A model generated the notes under the pieces. That model did not search any database. It was not told the DNA's origin and was given only the letters and a program-made list of their open reading frames with translations. Positions 36,247 to 47,547 of a DNA stretch of 64,000 nucleotides are shown here, one piece after another. The stretch's first letter is position 1. Each line of letters opens with the position of its first letter. The translations under genes and the position numbers were made by a program. Source of the stretch: Falciphora oryzae (Eukaryota > Ascomycota > Sordariomycetes > Magnaporthales > Magnaporthaceae). The stretch lies in contig JNVV01000003.1 of NCBI GenBank assembly GCA_000733355.1, positions 62,001-126,000 on the forward strand, in the 5' to 3' direction.

Positions 36247-38011
36247 TCACGCGATCATGTCAATATCATCGTCTCCAGGGTGGCCACTAGCCTGGGCGGC
36301 GCCATTCGCCGCTGGAGCAGCAGTCGTCGCCACGGCAGCACCGCCACCCCCGCCCCCGAAGTAGTCCTCCATTTCAGCGTCGAGTTCCTCCTGTGTTTTC
36401 TTGGGACGCGCGTTTCGCTCGGTGCGACCGCCTCCCTCTTCGCCCTGCTGCGATCGTCCTCCCCGCTCCCGTCTGGCGCCGGGGCGACGGCCGCCCTCCC
36501 GGCGGGGAGGGGCGTACGGGCTGCGCGAGCGCGAGCCGCCGGGGATATATCTGTCAATGCCCTTCCGAGCGGCATCTGCCTCGAGCTCCTGGCGCGGCGA
36601 CAGAGACCGAGTCCGGCCCGAGGGGGTCGTAATGCGCTCCGAGAGGGGTCTGCCGGGCTTGACCGCCGTGTCGAACGGATTCCGACGGCTAGATGGTCCG
36701 GATGGGAGTATGGTGAGACGAATAGGCTGGCCTGTGACAGGTTAGCAGAACGCCTACAGAGGGCTCGCGCCTATTTGTCGGAAAAATGACATAGAAGCCA
36801 TCCACATGTCCTACCTGCGGCGTTGGCTCCGTCGAAGTCCTTAACGGCAAGGGTCGCATCCTTGTAGCTCTCGTACACAACGTAGGCCGTGCCCTCAGAT
36901 CGACCGGAGCGATCGTAGAGAAGCTCGAGCTCGAGAATCGGGCCGATGCCGCTGAAGAGTCCCTGTTTAATCAACTGGATCAGTATTTCGTATAGGAAAA
37001 AGGAGAGAAAATAACAGAAGAAAACAAAAGCAGGCTTTCCGCAACTGGCTGGCAACGTACTTGAAGGTCCTCCTCGGTCAATTCATAGTGGATGTTATCG
37101 ACACGAATCTTGGTGCCCCTGGGGCCGCTGCGGGCAGAAATTTGCACGTTAGTCGAGGCATGGCCCCAAGTGAGGACGAGCATAAGCTCACCCGGATTCT
37201 TGCTCCGCGCTCTCCGCTCTTCGACGCGGTAGCCTTCCTCGACGGGAATCTGTTGACCAGTTGTCAGCAACGGGCCCGGGGCGCGGAATCTGGTGCTCGG
37301 GTGCCTTCCCCGCGAACCGTACGCACCATCATCGTCGAATCGATCGTGCACCCACTCGCTGTTAGGAGAGTGCAGACATTTGTTAGCCACCAGACCTTCC
37401 TCCATTCTCTTCATCAGTGCAGTCGAGACCGATGAAAGCTTCCACGTACGAATCAAGGTTGCGAGGCTCGTCTCGGTATGACTAGATTTGTCAAAGGGTA
37501 ACATAATAGAGGGCGTCGTTAGCGGTGGAATTCACGCAGTTTGGCCCCTCGGTCGCTGGGCCGATGTAGCGAAAACATGTCGGTCGAAGAGGCTCGAATT
37601 GTCCTTGCTCTCTTGCGGCCCGAGGCGACCGACGGACAGCTGGATTATGGCATTCGGAGGGAAATGAGGATGTTCAACCTGATGGTGCGAAGAGGGCGTT
37701 GGGGAAAGAGAGCGACAGTTCGGCGTCAGAACGCATTGTTGGCTGGAGCGCCAGCTGTCTCCTGGCTCGGGGGGTCAGATAGCGTACCTTTCTGACACCA
37801 TCTCGGGGATAGTCTTGTCTCTCGCGCCGTCGGCTTCCTCCGCCGCCGCCTCCGCCGTTGCGAGAGCCGCGGGAACGGCCGCCGTTCTTCGTCTGGTGAC
37901 AGGGAGCAGGACATATGTCAAAGGTTGAAGCAAATGGGACGTGCGGGCTGGCGCAACCGGGCGCGGACTAACCTGGCGCTCGGCGAGAATCTCGTCAAGG
38001 CTGCGATCCAT
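36247..38011 (-). CDS. YRA1: Yra1/ALY-type mRNA export adaptor (RRM protein)
   Basis: Seven exons: 38011-37973, 37892-37788, 37354-37327, 37249-37192, 37127-37061, 36962-36815, 36731-36247; 309 residues, phases all consistent. The N-terminal box MDRSLDEILAERQ is the conserved REF motif. RGG/Arg-rich linkers follow. One RRM is rebuilt over exons 5-7 with RNP2 IRVDNI and RNP1-like GTAYVVYE. The C-terminal box RPKKTQEELDAEMEDYF is the second REF motif, which contacts the helicase Sub2/UAP56. Role: loads export factors onto mRNA in the nucleus as part of TREX. Exon 3 is only 28 nt, with a CTAAC branch just before its GCGAG acceptor. A CAG repeat sits in frame just upstream of the ATG. An acidic tail (GDDDIDMIA) ends the protein. 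Confidence 0.9.
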
Positions 38012-38051
38012 GGCGGGCTGACTTGGCTGGGTGGTCGGCCGCTGTTGCGCT

Positions 38052-38077
38052 TGCTGCTGCTGCTGCTGCTGCTGCTG
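38052..38077 (-). repeat. CAG repeat in the YRA1 leader
   Basis: About eight CAG units on the minus strand, 40-65 bases upstream of the YRA1 ATG. It is in frame with the start without an intervening stop, so it would encode polyglutamine if an upstream start were used. An intron acceptor (CACTAG) lies just before it. Confidence 0.85.
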
Positions 38078-38795
38078 GCCTAGTGTTCGTTGACAAGGCG
38101 TAGGATTGGTGAATGCGTGTGTGAAGACGGCTCGAGATAGTATGCAATACGCAGATCTGTCGAAGGTGAGGGTCGCGGCACAACAATACGACCGTTGTGT
38201 TGGACAAGGCTGATGGCGATCTGAATCGACTGGGTCGGCTGCGGTCAACAGGCGCGCGCGCGCAATAGGTTGGACCTCTGGGAGCATGGATCGACGCGTT
38301 AGGTGGGGCCGCCCCTGTGAACTGGGTTTGTTTCGGGAACGTTTAGCAGCCGCTTGGGTTGCCCAGCCTTTAGGCTAGTTCACCCTGATCCGGGTTTGGG
38401 CAGAAGTGCTTTCACGCTTTTCATGCTGTGCGAGTTTCTGATTGTCAATCTTGCGGGGAAGAAACAAGAAAAAGAAGAAAATTCCGATCTCTGTTCTGTT
38501 GACCAAAGCGCTATTTCTATGTGCTACCGAATGATCCATACCACATCATCTCACGCTTCACGAGGAAGACAGTCAACTCAACTAGGCCGGGACGAACAAT
38601 GGGACGGCGAGCCCCTTATATGCAGAGCATCTAACATGAACCGAAGTAATCCGAGACGCAAGACCGGACCGGACAACATATGCACATCGGGAACAAACGC
38701 CACCCTTTACCTTCCGCCCATCCAACAAGAAGAAATCATCAAGAGAAACGACAGGACCGATTCCTAGGAACGACTTTCATGGTGGCGCGTGAGAA

Positions 38796-38807
38796 CTACC
38801 TAGGTAG
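38796..38807. repeat. CTACCTAGGTAG palindrome
   Basis: Perfect 12-bp palindrome containing the TACCTAGGTA core, 26 bp beyond another CCTAGG palindrome (38761-38770). Confidence 0.9.
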
Positions 38808-39158
38808 AGCAGATACATAACAAGGAAACGATGAGTGAGAGAGAACGAGACTGAAAACCCCAAGATCCTGCCTATTATCATGGGCAAGCACCCCGAACAC
38901 CTTCCGTGGAAAATTAAGGTGTGCGACAGTAGCGGCCGAACCTTCAGATGCAACCCACCTTACTTTTTTTTTGGTGAAAACGAGCAAAGCAACTCCTCAC
39001 TTCCCTTCTATCGAGTGGCTCAACCCTGATACCCCAGAGAGATGGAAAGAAAATGGCACGAAGTGTGGTGCGTCAAAGACGAGAAGTAAGGTTTGTTGCG
39101 ACGGTGGAACGACGAGATGGATCGGTGGAGAATGTGGTTGGATTGGTTGCGTAGGTGA

Positions 39159-40818
39159 TTAGATCAGGTCGGCGACGTTCATGGGCATCTCCTCGATCTG
39201 GGTGCTGTAGAACTGCTCAATCTCGCGCATCATGCGCACGTCCTCGGCGGTGACGAAGTTGATGGCGACGCCCTTGCGGCCGAAACGACCACCACGACCA
39301 ATCCTGTGGATGTAGTTCTCACGGTTGGCTGGCAGGTCGTAGTTGATGACCAGCGACACCTGCTGGACATCGATACCACGGGCCAGCAGGTCCGTGGCGA
39401 TCAGCACACGGGACGAACCGGAGCGGAATTCCTTCATGATCAGGTCACGCTGAGCCTGGTCCATGTCGCCGTGCATGGCCGAAACAGTGAAGTCGCGGGC
39501 GGTAAGCTTGTCCGTGAGCCAGTCGACCTTTCTGCGGGTGTTGCAGAAGATGACGGCCTGGGTGATAGTGACGGTCTCGTACAGGTCCGAAAGGGTATCG
39601 AGCTTCCACTCCTCCTTCTCGACGGCGATGTAGAACTGCTTGATACCCTCCAGGGTGAGCTCGTCCTTCTTGACCAGAATGCGGACGGGGTCGCGCATGA
39701 ACTTGGTCGTAACCTCCAGGACATCTTGGGGCATGGTAGCCGACAGCAGGACGACCTGGGTCGACTGGGGCAGCAGCTGGAAGATGTCGTAGATTTGCTC
39801 GGTGAAACCACGCTGCACGCAAACAAACATCATATCAATACGAGTAACCCCATAGCAAGATGCACAGCAAGCGGGAAGCAAAACGTACCGAAAGCATCTC
39901 ATCGGCCTCGTCCAGAACGAACATCTTCATGGCGTCGGTCTTCAGGAAACGACGCTGGATCATGTCCTGGACACGGCCAGGGGTGCCGACAACGACCTGG
40001 GGGCCGTCCTGCAGAGCCTTCATGTCATCACGAACGCTGGTGCCACCAATGCAGGCGTGGCACTCGATGTTCATGAAGTCGCCAATAGCGACCACGACCT
40101 TCTGGATCTGCTGAGCCAGCTCACGGGTGGGTGCGAGGATCAGGGCCTGGCATTGCTTGACGTTCTGGTCGATCTTCTGCAGCACCGAGATAGAGAAGGT
40201 GGCCGTCTTGCCGGTACCGGACTGCGCCTGGGCGATAACGTCATGCCCTAGAAGGGGTGGGAATGAGCGGCAGGTCCAGGTTGGGAGGCAGATGTAGGTG
40301 CGCTAAGTGGGCGCTTCAGGGAAACAGTCTTACCCTTGATGACGGGGATGATAGCGCGCTGCTGGATGGCAGAGGGGCGCTCGAAACCGTAGGCGTAGAT
40401 ACCTGTCCGACGGGTAATAATTAGAGCGATGATCAAAGTGGATATTCATGTTTCCTTGATTTTGGGTTGATTTCTTCCTTACCGCGAAGCAGCTCAGCCT
40501 TCAGGTTCATTTCGTCGAAGGAGTCGACGGTCTCATCGTAGTTGGACTCGATCTGCCCTGTAGTCGAAAACAATGTTAGCTCGGCTTGGGCCGTTTATCA
40601 TCGCGCAGCGGGAAGAAATAGCATGTTGGGCGCTGGCGTGGGTGGTGGGCGGCCGTTTGGAGGGGCTATGCGACAGGCGCACGAGACGCGGCGCTGGCGC
40701 ATCTAGGCGGAGATGCCCCTCCTCAAGCGTCGCCGCCGCGGGCGCCGCGATACGGCGCAGCGCTGGACAGAATCAACGTACCCTCGGGGACATCCTCGAG
40801 TCCCTTGTCAGTAGCCAT
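39159..40818 (-). CDS. TIF1: Translation initiation factor eIF4A (DEAD-box RNA helicase)
   Basis: Five exons: 40818-40782, 40557-40483, 40402-40334, 40247-39889, 39812-39159; 397 residues, the usual eIF4A length. Unwinds 5' leaders as part of eIF4F. All helicase motifs are intact: Q motif ([13 protein letters not shown]), I AQSGTGKT, Ia [52 protein letters not shown]. Start [13 protein letters not shown] is the typical fungal N-terminus. Introns are clustered at the 5' end. Codon use is highly biased (C-ending), indicating strong expression. Confidence 0.98.
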
Positions 40819-41837
40819 TCTCGCGGTGGAGGCTGGAGATATTCCTAGATCGCAAGCCCTGGCTTGAGACCTAGAAACGCGAAGAGAAGTGTTGGCGGAG
40901 GTGGGGCAAAGGCCTCGCAATCCACAGGTGAAGGACCTGCAGACACCGTAATTATTGAATGGATGGAAAGAGAGAAGATAGATTCAGAGACTCTCGCTGG
41001 AGGGAGAGTCGGAATCTATGTCTGGAGGGCTTTGATATGTGATTCTTGTGTTCTCCGTTGGACGGGAAGTTGGGAGGTGGGAGGCGAGGGAAAAAAAAAA
41101 ATTTGGGCTGGCAGAGATATAATCAGCCCCGTGCAGGCAAGGAAACGGAGAGTGGGGACCACATTCACCCACGATAGGGCACGGTTGTCCAATCCGATGG
41201 GTCGACCCCGCTAACACCTAGTGGTAAGCTCAGGAGGGGTGGGCGAAGAAACACCGAGAGAAAAAAGTAGGATTGGTAGAAGGACGGAGAAAAAAAGAAA
41301 GAAAAAAAAAAAACCTTGTGGTGGGGAGGCGACTCAGTTCGGCACGCACGCTGGCCACGGAAGCACAGCAAAACGCACCTCGGATAGGAGGACTTTCTCT
41401 TTTTTTTTTTTTTTTTCTCTCTCGCCTCTGACCAAGAAGACTGGAGCACGCCGAGGACCAACACGGCGAGCAAAGGATTCAGCCACCTGCGAGTTACCAG
41501 ATTCGACCTCAAGGTTGACTCAGGCGCCTATCAAATCCCAGCGTGAATCACCTCAGTCCAGTCAGTCTTTCACCCGAGGTGTGTCCCGCTTTTGGTCTTT
41601 GTGTGCGAACATTGCACCCAACCAACCGACAGAGGCAGCATCCCGACGTTCATCATCCCGGCGCCCCTCGAACCATATTTAGTTTATTTTGTGGTTGAGT
41701 CTTACTTTTTTTTTTTTTTTTTCCACCTCTCTTTCACCTTTTGCGGACTCCCAAAGCCGCCTCCCGTGACAGCTGCCGAGGGCTCACCCCTACTCGTCTT
41801 CACGCCTAAAGGATCACTCATTCCGCAGACATCCTAA
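40819..41837. promoter_or_regulatory. Divergent promoter, eIF4A / F-box-JmjC gene
   Basis: 1.02 kb between two start codons pointing away from each other. Contains A/T homopolymers (A-run near 41090, A-run near 41305, T-run near 41400-41416, T-run near 41705), as in nucleosome-free fungal promoters. No gene seen. Confidence 0.65.
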
Positions 41838-43517
41838 ATGCCTGCAACCATGCTGCAAGAGTCCACAGATGGGCATGTATCGGGTGGCCTTGAAAATGGC
41901 AACCCGGGAGGACATGGTCAGAACGACGTCTGCCGCACCAATGGTGACGATGGCTCCACGCCGCTGGTGGAAAAAGAGGATGATGCAGGCGCCTTTGAGT
42001 CATCTATCCCATGTCATCCCCTCGGAATCAAGCCCCTTGGGAACCAATACTTCTCGTCCACGGTCAGCGCCCGTAAGCATATCGGGGCGCTGCAGCTACT
42101 CCCAGACGAGACCTTGATGCTTCTGCTAGAGCATCTGGATCCTCAATCCCTGAGAAGGCTTGGATATGCGTCCAGATTCTTGCACGCCTTCTGCACCTCA
42201 GACGAGCTCTGGAAGCCCCTTTTTCTTGAGTGAGTCCTGTGCTTGGGCTTGTGTCCACCTCCACCGCCCGACGGCGACTCTGGTCTCTTGGCACTCCCGC
42301 GCCGTATCCGCCATGGAGTAGTGTTGACAGTCATGGGACTTAGGTCGCGCAGCGAAAACCCACAGTCTTGCAAGTGGCTTGGCTCATGGAGATCGAGTCT
42401 TCTAGGCCTCCCCGAGCAGAGCAGGGCACAGATAGGCTGCGGTGATGTCTTCTCCGACGTTCTGCACCGTCCTTTCGTCTGCAGCAATATCACACTTTCA
42501 GAGTATGCGTCCGGGGTTCCCAAAGCCAACATGATACGGAAGTTTACCAACCTGTCGTACGCCGAGTTCGAGGAGAAATGGAGCGGGACTCCCTTCATCC
42601 TAACCGAAGTCGTGACATCATGGCCGGTCTTCCGCCGATGGACGCTGGAAAAGCTTCTAGAAGACTACCGGGACGTTAGCTTCAGGGCTGAGGCTGTGGA
42701 CTGGCCGTTTGCGACCTACTCCCAGTACATGTCAACCACTCAGGACGAGAGTCCTCTGTATCTATTTGACAAGAAATTCGCGGAGAAGATGGGTTTGAAG
42801 ATCGGCAAGGAGGAAGGCGCGCTGTATTGGAAGCCCGACTGTTTCGGGCCGGACCTATTCGAGGTGCTTGGACCGGAACGCCCGGCGCATCGCTGGTTGA
42901 TCATCGGCCCCGCGAGGAGCGGCTCGACGTTCCACAAAGACCCCAACGCGACTAGTGCTTGGAACGCCGTGATCCAAGGGGCCAAATACTGGATCATGTT
43001 CCCGCCCTCAGTCCAAGTGCCAGGGGTCTATGTGTCGGAGGACAGTAGCGAAGTCACCAGCCCGCTCAGCATTGCAGAGTGGCTTCTCGAGTTCCACGCG
43101 GAGGCGCGAGCAACCCCTGGGGCCGTGGAGGGGGTTTGCGAGGCGGGCGAGGTCCTGCACGTACCTAGCGGCTGGTGGCATTTGGTGGTGAACCTGGATG
43201 CCGGCATCGCCTTGACGCAGAACTTTGTGCCCAAGTCGCACTTGTCAGACGTCCTTGGCTTCCTTAGAGACCGGCAAGACCAGGTGACGGGGTTCAAGAG
43301 AGAGATCAGCGACCCTTACGGTCTCTTTGAGCAGCGTCTCCAGGCGGAGCACCCCGAGCTCCTCCAAAAAGCGCTGGACGACCTCGACAGCCAAATCAGA
43401 AAGAAGAGGAAGTGGGAAGCGGCCGTCGGCGGTAGCGGAGAAGAAGACGAGAGAGGCACCGGCGGTGGCGGATTTACGTTTGGCTTTGGAGGTGGTGATG
43501 ATGACGAGATACCCTGA
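41838..43517 (+). CDS. F-box protein with JmjC oxygenase domain (JMJD6-like)
   Basis: Exons 41838-42229 and 42344-43517 (GA|GTGAGT; TTGAC branch; TTAG), 521 residues. An F-box at about 84-130 (LQLLPDETLMLLLEHLDPQS) precedes a JmjC/cupin domain. Iron ligands appear intact: HKD at 328-330 (GSTFHKDPNATSAWN) and the distal His at 410 in PSGWWHLVVNLD. The region QGAKYWIMFPPS is the usual strand between them. Such 2-oxoglutarate/Fe(II) dioxygenases hydroxylate lysines or act on histone arginines. A basic RKKRKWEA stretch at about 482-489 may be a nuclear signal, and the tail is Gly/Asp-rich. The combination suggests an SCF-linked oxygenase; substrate is unknown. Confidence 0.9.
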
Positions 43518-45137
43518 GTTGGTGTTGTCGACCTTGGGTCGGAATTGAAGGAGTGGTCCGCGTGTTATTAAACATCTTGGAGACGTATACTTGTCAACGA
43601 CCTCTTCGTGAATCCCCGGGCATGCCTAGTAGACCAGGTGCACAGGTTTGCAAAGGTTGAGACTGGGCTGGGCTTCTATTGGAACGGGGAGCTCGCAACT
43701 CTGGCGATGCGGATGGAAACCTCCACTGAGTCCCCTTGATCGTCCCGCCAATGCCGCCCCATTCCAACCCACAGTGAAGGCATCTGTCTCCCTGGACCTG
43801 CCGGGCGGTTAGGCAGATTGGGAGTACTAAGTAAGTCGCAGGCCGCCATGGGCTCGCGAGATATCGCTTTGATAGTGCGGGTGGAGGTTGCAGGCTCCCT
43901 TTCCGGCCACGAGCAATTGCTTCAGCGAGGACCAATGTGCTTGTGCCCAGGTGATTGGTGCGCAGGCCACGCAATCAATTGGGTTGTGATGGCCTGTGCC
44001 CTGCCTGTGCCGCATCCGGCTTGTGCTCAGCCAGCCAGCGACCCAGCCAGCAGCAGCAGCAGCTCGCCTCAAGTCTCGCGCCCGGACCCCTGCCGCCCCT
44101 TAGGTTGCCCCTTGCTCCCCACACCTCAATGATTTGGCGCGTTGGTCGGCTTCGATTGATGGAACTGTGCTGGAAGCCCGACCAACCCACCCCACGCTGC
44201 GGGCATCCAAGTGGGCAGGGACGCCGGGAGAGTGGGCATGGTGGCTTCATCCAAATTCCGAGCTGAACAGCCCCGGTGGCATGCCTCGTCACCTCTGAAA
44301 CCTTGACACAATCCGGATTCGCCTCGTTCGGCCAGCCAGCCTGGGTCTGAATCTCATCTTCAACCACGTCCCCTGCCCGCCAGCTCCCTTCCCACTCACG
44401 CTCGCAAACTCACTGCTTCGCGAACCGTTCCCTTGGCTTTCCAGCCTTTGCTTGTTGCTGTCTTCCTTGCCCCTTTCCTTTCCGCTGCACCCTCCCGACC
44501 GACGGCCACCCATCTCTGCTGCCCACCGCCGCTTTCGGTGCCCGGCCTTCTGTTTGTTTATCTCCGGGCAGAGCCCTCGCTCGCGTTCGCTCATTGCAGG
44601 ATCCCGTCCAACAACGTCGCCATGCCTCTAATTTAGGCGACTACGCCCACCGACGCTGCGCAGCCCGTACGACCGTCATACGCCGCTGTCTCTCGTCAAG
44701 CCGCCGCCGCCCGCCTGCTTCGATTCGCCCTGATTCGTAGAGCCTGCCCGGTTCGTCTCCCAGCCAAAATACCCCCCTCCCGAGCTGCGGCGGCTCACGC
44801 GAGCTCCTCGTTTTAGCTCGCAAGCACAGACGGGCGCACCCTCGGCCGCCCCCTTTCTCCGTTCTTGCCCCAGTAGGGCTCAGGCTGACCGACAGGCTTC
44901 AGCCCACCCCATCAACATAATCTAATCGGCCTCCCGCATGCCGCCTTATATGACCCGGCTTACGTCCAAGAGCCGCAGCCCCCAACATCTCCGGTTGGCG
45001 CTGATTTTCGCCTGCATTCTATAACCTTGCTCTGGCTTATTTCCACCTTGTTTCTCTCTGACTACCAAAAGAACCCATCCCCACTCCGCCCACGACCTCC
45101 TTTTACGTGCATCGCCCAGACACCACACGCAGCAGCC
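43518..45137. promoter_or_regulatory. 1.6 kb region upstream of the CCCH-Smr gene
   Basis: Tandem genes. From about 44300 to 45137 the plus strand is pyrimidine-rich (long runs of C/T), consistent with a long 5' leader. Short AG/CAG repeats lie near 44050. No coding signal. Confidence 0.6.
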
Positions 45138-47547
45138 ATGGTCTCGGACGAGACCTACGATATCTGCCTCCCCATACTAGAGGACACGGCTCTAGAAGAG
45201 GAGGACAAGACGGACAAGCTCGAGGAGCTGCTGCGCAAGGAAACCACGCTCAGCGGCGCCGCCCTCGAGAATGCCGTATTGGACGCGCTGTGGCGCTTCC
45301 GCGAGGGAGGGGGCACCGCGACCTCGCCGCCGCCCATCAGACAGACCATCCTCCGCCGCCCGTCCCCGGCCTCGTGGCGTGGCGGTTCGTCCACTCCCCT
45401 GCCGGGGTCTCCCCGCCTCGGTGTCAGCCCCCTCGCCCCGCCGGGATTCATCCCGACCCCGTTCGGCCGCAACGTCACCGCCAAGTCGTCGACAGCCTCT
45501 CCCTTCGGCTCACCCCGCCCCTCGCCGAGGCTGGCTTTTGCGAGCCCGGCCATCCCGCACAGCCCGAACCTGAACGCATACGAGTTTGCCACGGAAGCAC
45601 CCTCGCAAGAAATCTTCGGCGACCTGCAATCAGACAATGTCGACTGGCTCACCAACGATGACGCCGTCAGCGTCACCTCATCCCTCGGGACCGGAAGCGC
45701 GCTCAATGCCGCCGCCCCGGAATATGCACCTTCGCAGCAGATAGATATGACCCCCTATGATATGCTCCGGTCTATACTCGGCCAGTCGAGGACCGACGAG
45801 GAGATAGACGTCGCCCTATCTATGCATGGATACGACCTGGGCGCAACTATATCGGCCATCATGGAGAGCCAGGCACCGTCCGAAGCGGGTGCGCTGGTGG
45901 CCGTGCAGATGGAAGAAGCATCTAGCTTCCTGGTCGGGAAGTCCATGACCCCTGACATCCGCCCGTCCACGCCTGCGGACCAGCGATCGGGTGTGATATG
46001 CAAGTTTTTCCTAGCTCAGGGTCAGTGCCTGCGGGCCGACTGTAGGTTCTCGCACGACTTAAGCAACCACGTGTGCAAGTAAGTGACGACAACCCGGACG
46101 CGTGGACGCGCGTGACTTGTGTGTGACTGACCAAGGTTTCTTCTTTTCTCCTAGGTACTGGGTTGCTGGAAACTGCCTCGCAGGCGCCACGTGCATCTTC
46201 TCGCACGACCCTGTGCACCTGATGAACAAGCTCACGGTCGACGGCACCAGCACGCCCCCGTCGTCGCACAAGGGGGCCATAAACATCCAGCTGCAGGACC
46301 TCAACTCTTTCCCCTCGCTGCAGCCACCGACTCCTGAGAACATGGGCGGGCTCACCGGATCCAACATGTATCCATCTCTTGGTATTACGCCACCTCCAGG
46401 GTTCAAAATCCTAGGGGTTGGTGGTGAGGTTTCACGCCCGCGGTCCCGCCCCGGGAGCCGCCACCAGCAGAAGGAAACGGCGCAGGCGGCGCCCTCGCTC
46501 GATGACACCGAAGCGTTCCCTTCGCTCGGCTCTGCCTCTGCCAAAGCGGCCGGCAAGAAGCACCACGGGAAGCGTGGCGGCCATGGACATCACAAGGAGA
46601 ACTTCACTCCCAGCTCACTGGCCGACATTGTCAAGATGTCCCCCTCTCCCCAGCCCGAGTCGTCCAAGCTGGCGTCGCGCAAGATTGGGCGAAACGGGAG
46701 CTCGACCAGCATCAGAAACGGCGAAAACAGCGCAGCAGCTCAAGCTATCCCCAGCCCCAAGCATATCCCATGGTTGGAGACGGGCGACAAAGCGAACAAG
46801 GCCTACCTTAAAGCTCGCCAGGAAGCCATTAAGCATGGCGGCCTGAGGAACAAGTTTCTCCAGAGGTATGCGCTTCAGCACTCGACAAAAGATGCCTTGC
46901 CTCGTTGCCATGAAGGAAACTATGTGCACCCGGTCCGACTTGGTATTTTGCTGACGCAGAACTCACACAGTGCTGCTCAGGCATGGAACCGAAACGATGC
47001 CCGCGCAGCCAAAGCACTGAGTCTGCGCGGGCAAAGCGAGAACGACCTCATGCGGAAGGCCCACCGCGAGGCAGCCCGCGAGCTCTACGAGGAGCGTAAC
47101 AAGAACAACTGGGCCAACCAGGAGCTGTACGTCGACCTGCATGGGCTTCACCCAGAGGAGGCGGTAGAATACCTCGAGCGTGTTCTGCTGGAGAACGAGA
47201 AGGAAGCCAGGCCGGTTTACGCCATCACCGGGACGGGCCACCATAGCAAAAATGGCAAGGACAAGGTAGGCAAGGCGATCCGCAACTTCCTCAACGAGTG
47301 GCGATACGCCTACCGCGAGTTTTCGGTGCCGGGTGACCGGAGCAACATGGGAGGGATCCTCGGGATCGATGCAAGGAGCTGGGACAGGTCTTTGGCGCGA
47401 GATGGGTCCGGTAAGACCGGGGACGCGGTCAGCAAGGAGCCCGTCGACATAATGTCGCAGGGAGTGGAGATCGGCGAGGGCAAAGTCAAGCTTCTGGTGA
47501 GGGACACATCAGCCAAGGAACCCCCTAAGGGCCCAAGAGGCCGATGA
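45138..47547 (+). CDS. CCCH zinc finger, DUF1771 and Smr domain protein
   Basis: Exons 45138-46078, 46155-46865 and 46971-47547, 742 residues. Order: N-terminal helical part; Ser/Pro-rich linker; a CUE/UBA-like segment at about 205-250 (YDMLRSILGQSRTDEEIDVA); two CCCH fingers (CKFFLAQGQCLRADCRFSH and CKYWVAGNCLAGATCIFSH); DUF1771 (ARQEAIKHGGLRNKFLQSAA, rebuilt by removing intron 2); Smr nuclease domain with the LHGLH core (ELYVDLHGLHPEEAVEYLE) and the TGTGHH motif. Smr proteins of this layout are linked to RNA cleavage on stalled ribosomes (Cue2 in yeast). That role is inferred from domains. Intron 2 (46866-46970, 105 nt) keeps the frame open if retained. Confidence 0.9.

Larger units (their letters stand above)
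38012..39158. other. Intergenic region: YRA1 leader and eIF4A 3' region
   Basis: 1.15 kb between two minus-strand genes. The right part should be the eIF4A 3' UTR, the left the YRA1 promoter and leader. Contains a CAG/CTG repeat and the palindromes TTCCTAGGAA (38761-38770) and CTACCTAGGTAG (38796-38807). Plus-strand open frames here look like chance. Confidence 0.6.

Noticed and set aside
38354..38767. 137-codon plus-strand frame opposite the eIF4A 3' region
   Set aside because: No conserved feature; falls in the expected 3' UTR and promoter of minus-strand genes.
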